From Planctomycetota bacterium (GTDB taxonomy: Bacteria; Planctomycetota; Planctomycetia; Pirellulales; Lacipirellulaceae), in the NCBI GenBank assembly GCA_022614705.1, contig JAKEIB010000331.1, positions 1 through 6,105 of the forward strand: a stretch of 6,105 nt of DNA, read 5' to 3'. Shown piece after piece: positions 5,305-6,105 of the stretch. A program made the translations under genes and the position numbers. Under the pieces are notes generated by a model. That model made no database searches. It was not told the DNA's origin and saw nothing but the letters and a program-made list of their open reading frames with translations. The number at the start of each line of letters is the position of its first letter. The stretch's first letter is position 1.

Positions 5305-6054
5305 TCACGGTCCCGGCGCGGCCGGAATTATTGGTGCCGACGACGCGCTGCTTGCCGCGCCACTACCTATCGTGGCGTCGGTGCGCGTCGTGGCGTAGAA
5401 GTTCGTGAGGTTCGTAGGCCAGGGGTGAAGTTCGGGCAACTCGGTCACCGAGATGCCTTCGGCGAGCACGTCGAGTCGGTCTTCGGTGAATACGCGGTCG
5501 AGTCGCGGCACGGTGTCGACCATTTCCGTTTGCGTGAAGAAGTCGGCCGGGTTGTAGGCCGCGAAATCGGCGTCGGAGAGCGCAAAGCCGTCGGCGGTCG
5601 CTTCGGCGCGCGTCTTGCCGAACAGCTCGATGGCCATGTTGATGTACACGCGTTTGATGTACTGACCGACCTGGCCAGCGAATGCGGTCGAGATTTCGAG
5701 GCTCTTGCGGTTCTCCGTGTGCTGCATCGCTTCGGCCATCGACATCAGGATCAGCTCTGCCCAGCGTCGCATGAACTGATTGCGCACGAGGAAGAACGGC
5801 ACGGGGAACACGCGGAACACTTCGCCGGCCGGGCGTGCGTGGACCACTTCCATGTTGTTTTCGCCGGGCGGCACGGCGCGGCCCGCCAGGATGTTGGCCG
5901 CCCGGATGTAGAGCTTGTGAATCCGCTTGGCCGTGTTGATCGACGGCGGAATGCGCAGGTCGGCGTCCTCGTGATGCATGATGTGAAACAAATTGCGGCC
6001 GACAAGGTATGGACCGTCCGAATAAATCTGCCACATCAAGAAGCTCGCAAACAC
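5305..6054 (-). CDS. Uncharacterised protein of the phage module
   Basis: The frame gives 249 aa from a GTG at 6054, with an in-frame TAA three codons upstream (6063-6061). An ATG at 6036 would give 243 aa. Neither has a clear Shine-Dalgarno, so the start is uncertain. I do not recognise the family. The body (about 35-210) is a soluble mixed-helix protein without signal peptide or clear membrane segment. It is rich in Met and aromatic residues, for example FPVPFFLVRNQFMRRWAELI and QVGQYIKRVYINMAIELFG. The end is low complexity (Gly, Ala, Ser, Pro), typical of a flexible tail. Codon use looks like the neighbouring genes. As the first gene of the visible run and upstream of packaging genes it may be a virion or assembly protein, but that is only context. 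The GCGGATT repeat follows the stop by four bases. Confidence 0.7.
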   Translation of the reverse strand: MFASFLMWQIYSDGPYLVGRNLFHIMHHEDADLRIPPSINTAKRIHKLYIRAANILAGRAVPPGENNMEVVHARPAGEVFRVFPVPFFLVRNQFMRRWAELILMSMAEAMQHTENRKSLEISTAFAGQVGQYIKRVYINMAIELFGKTRAEATADGFALSDADFAAYNPADFFTQTEMVDTVPRLDRVFTEDRLDVLAEGISVTELPELHPWPTNLTNFYATTRTDATIGSGAASSASSAPIIPAAPGP

Positions 6055-6105
6055 CTGAATTTAAGGGATTCTCAACGAGTCAATGTGTCAGATTTTTTGC
6101 GACGA
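6055..6105. other. Leader of the right-edge gene, no clear signal
   Basis: This 51-base stretch is more AT-rich than the rest and precedes the start of the right-edge gene. On the minus strand it holds TTGACT and, 13 bases later, TTAAAT. That spacing is too short for a standard sigma-70 promoter, so I do not call one. Confidence 0.3.

Noticed and set aside
6064..6105. Sigma-70 promoter for the right-edge gene
   Set aside because: The TTGACT and TTAAAT elements are only 13 bases apart, too close for a standard promoter.

Overview
All recognisable genes lie on the minus strand and are read from high to low coordinates. In transcription order they are: an uncharacterised protein (6054-5305), a small one-helix membrane/coiled-coil protein (5195-4935), a ParB-like protein (4769-4206), an ABC ATPase fused to a GNAT acyltransferase (4120-2912), terminase small subunit (2864-2307), terminase large subunit (2310-664) and the 5' part of a probable portal protein (516 to the left edge). 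The TerS-TerL-portal order is the classic DNA-packaging end of a tailed-phage head module, so this is a prophage or phage-derived region.

The DNA is GC-rich. Nearly every gap between genes holds an imperfect palindromic repeat. From memory, repeats of these sequence types are common in planctomycete genomes and the protein flavour fits, so a planctomycete (Pirellulales-like) host is my best guess. I could not test this by search.

The most striking feature is the repeats. Six genes end inside the window. At five of those ends a repeat starts within about 5 bases of the stop codon or supplies the stop codon itself. The sixth end, TerS to TerL, is a four-base ATGA overlap with no room for one. 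The families at the five junctions differ, yet five arrays (GCGGATT, YTCAGGG, GTTGTTA-like, AGCANGG and GGCTNTC) are built from tandem 7-base units, most of them arranged as opposing arms. Two further heptad elements lie in frame inside genes. One is in the ABC ATPase between the signature motif and Walker B. The other is in the ParB-like protein just before its C-terminal segment.

Functionally, TerS and TerL would recognise and package DNA into a prohead through the portal. The ParB-like protein and the ABC-GNAT fusion immediately upstream are not standard packaging proteins. They are the best candidates for an under-described accessory system, possibly acting on phage DNA. The portal frame stays open to the left edge but loses portal-like sequence at about position 105. 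A 36-base stretch there resembles, in inverted orientation, the start of the gene at the right edge, so the left end may be rearranged, decayed or mis-assembled.
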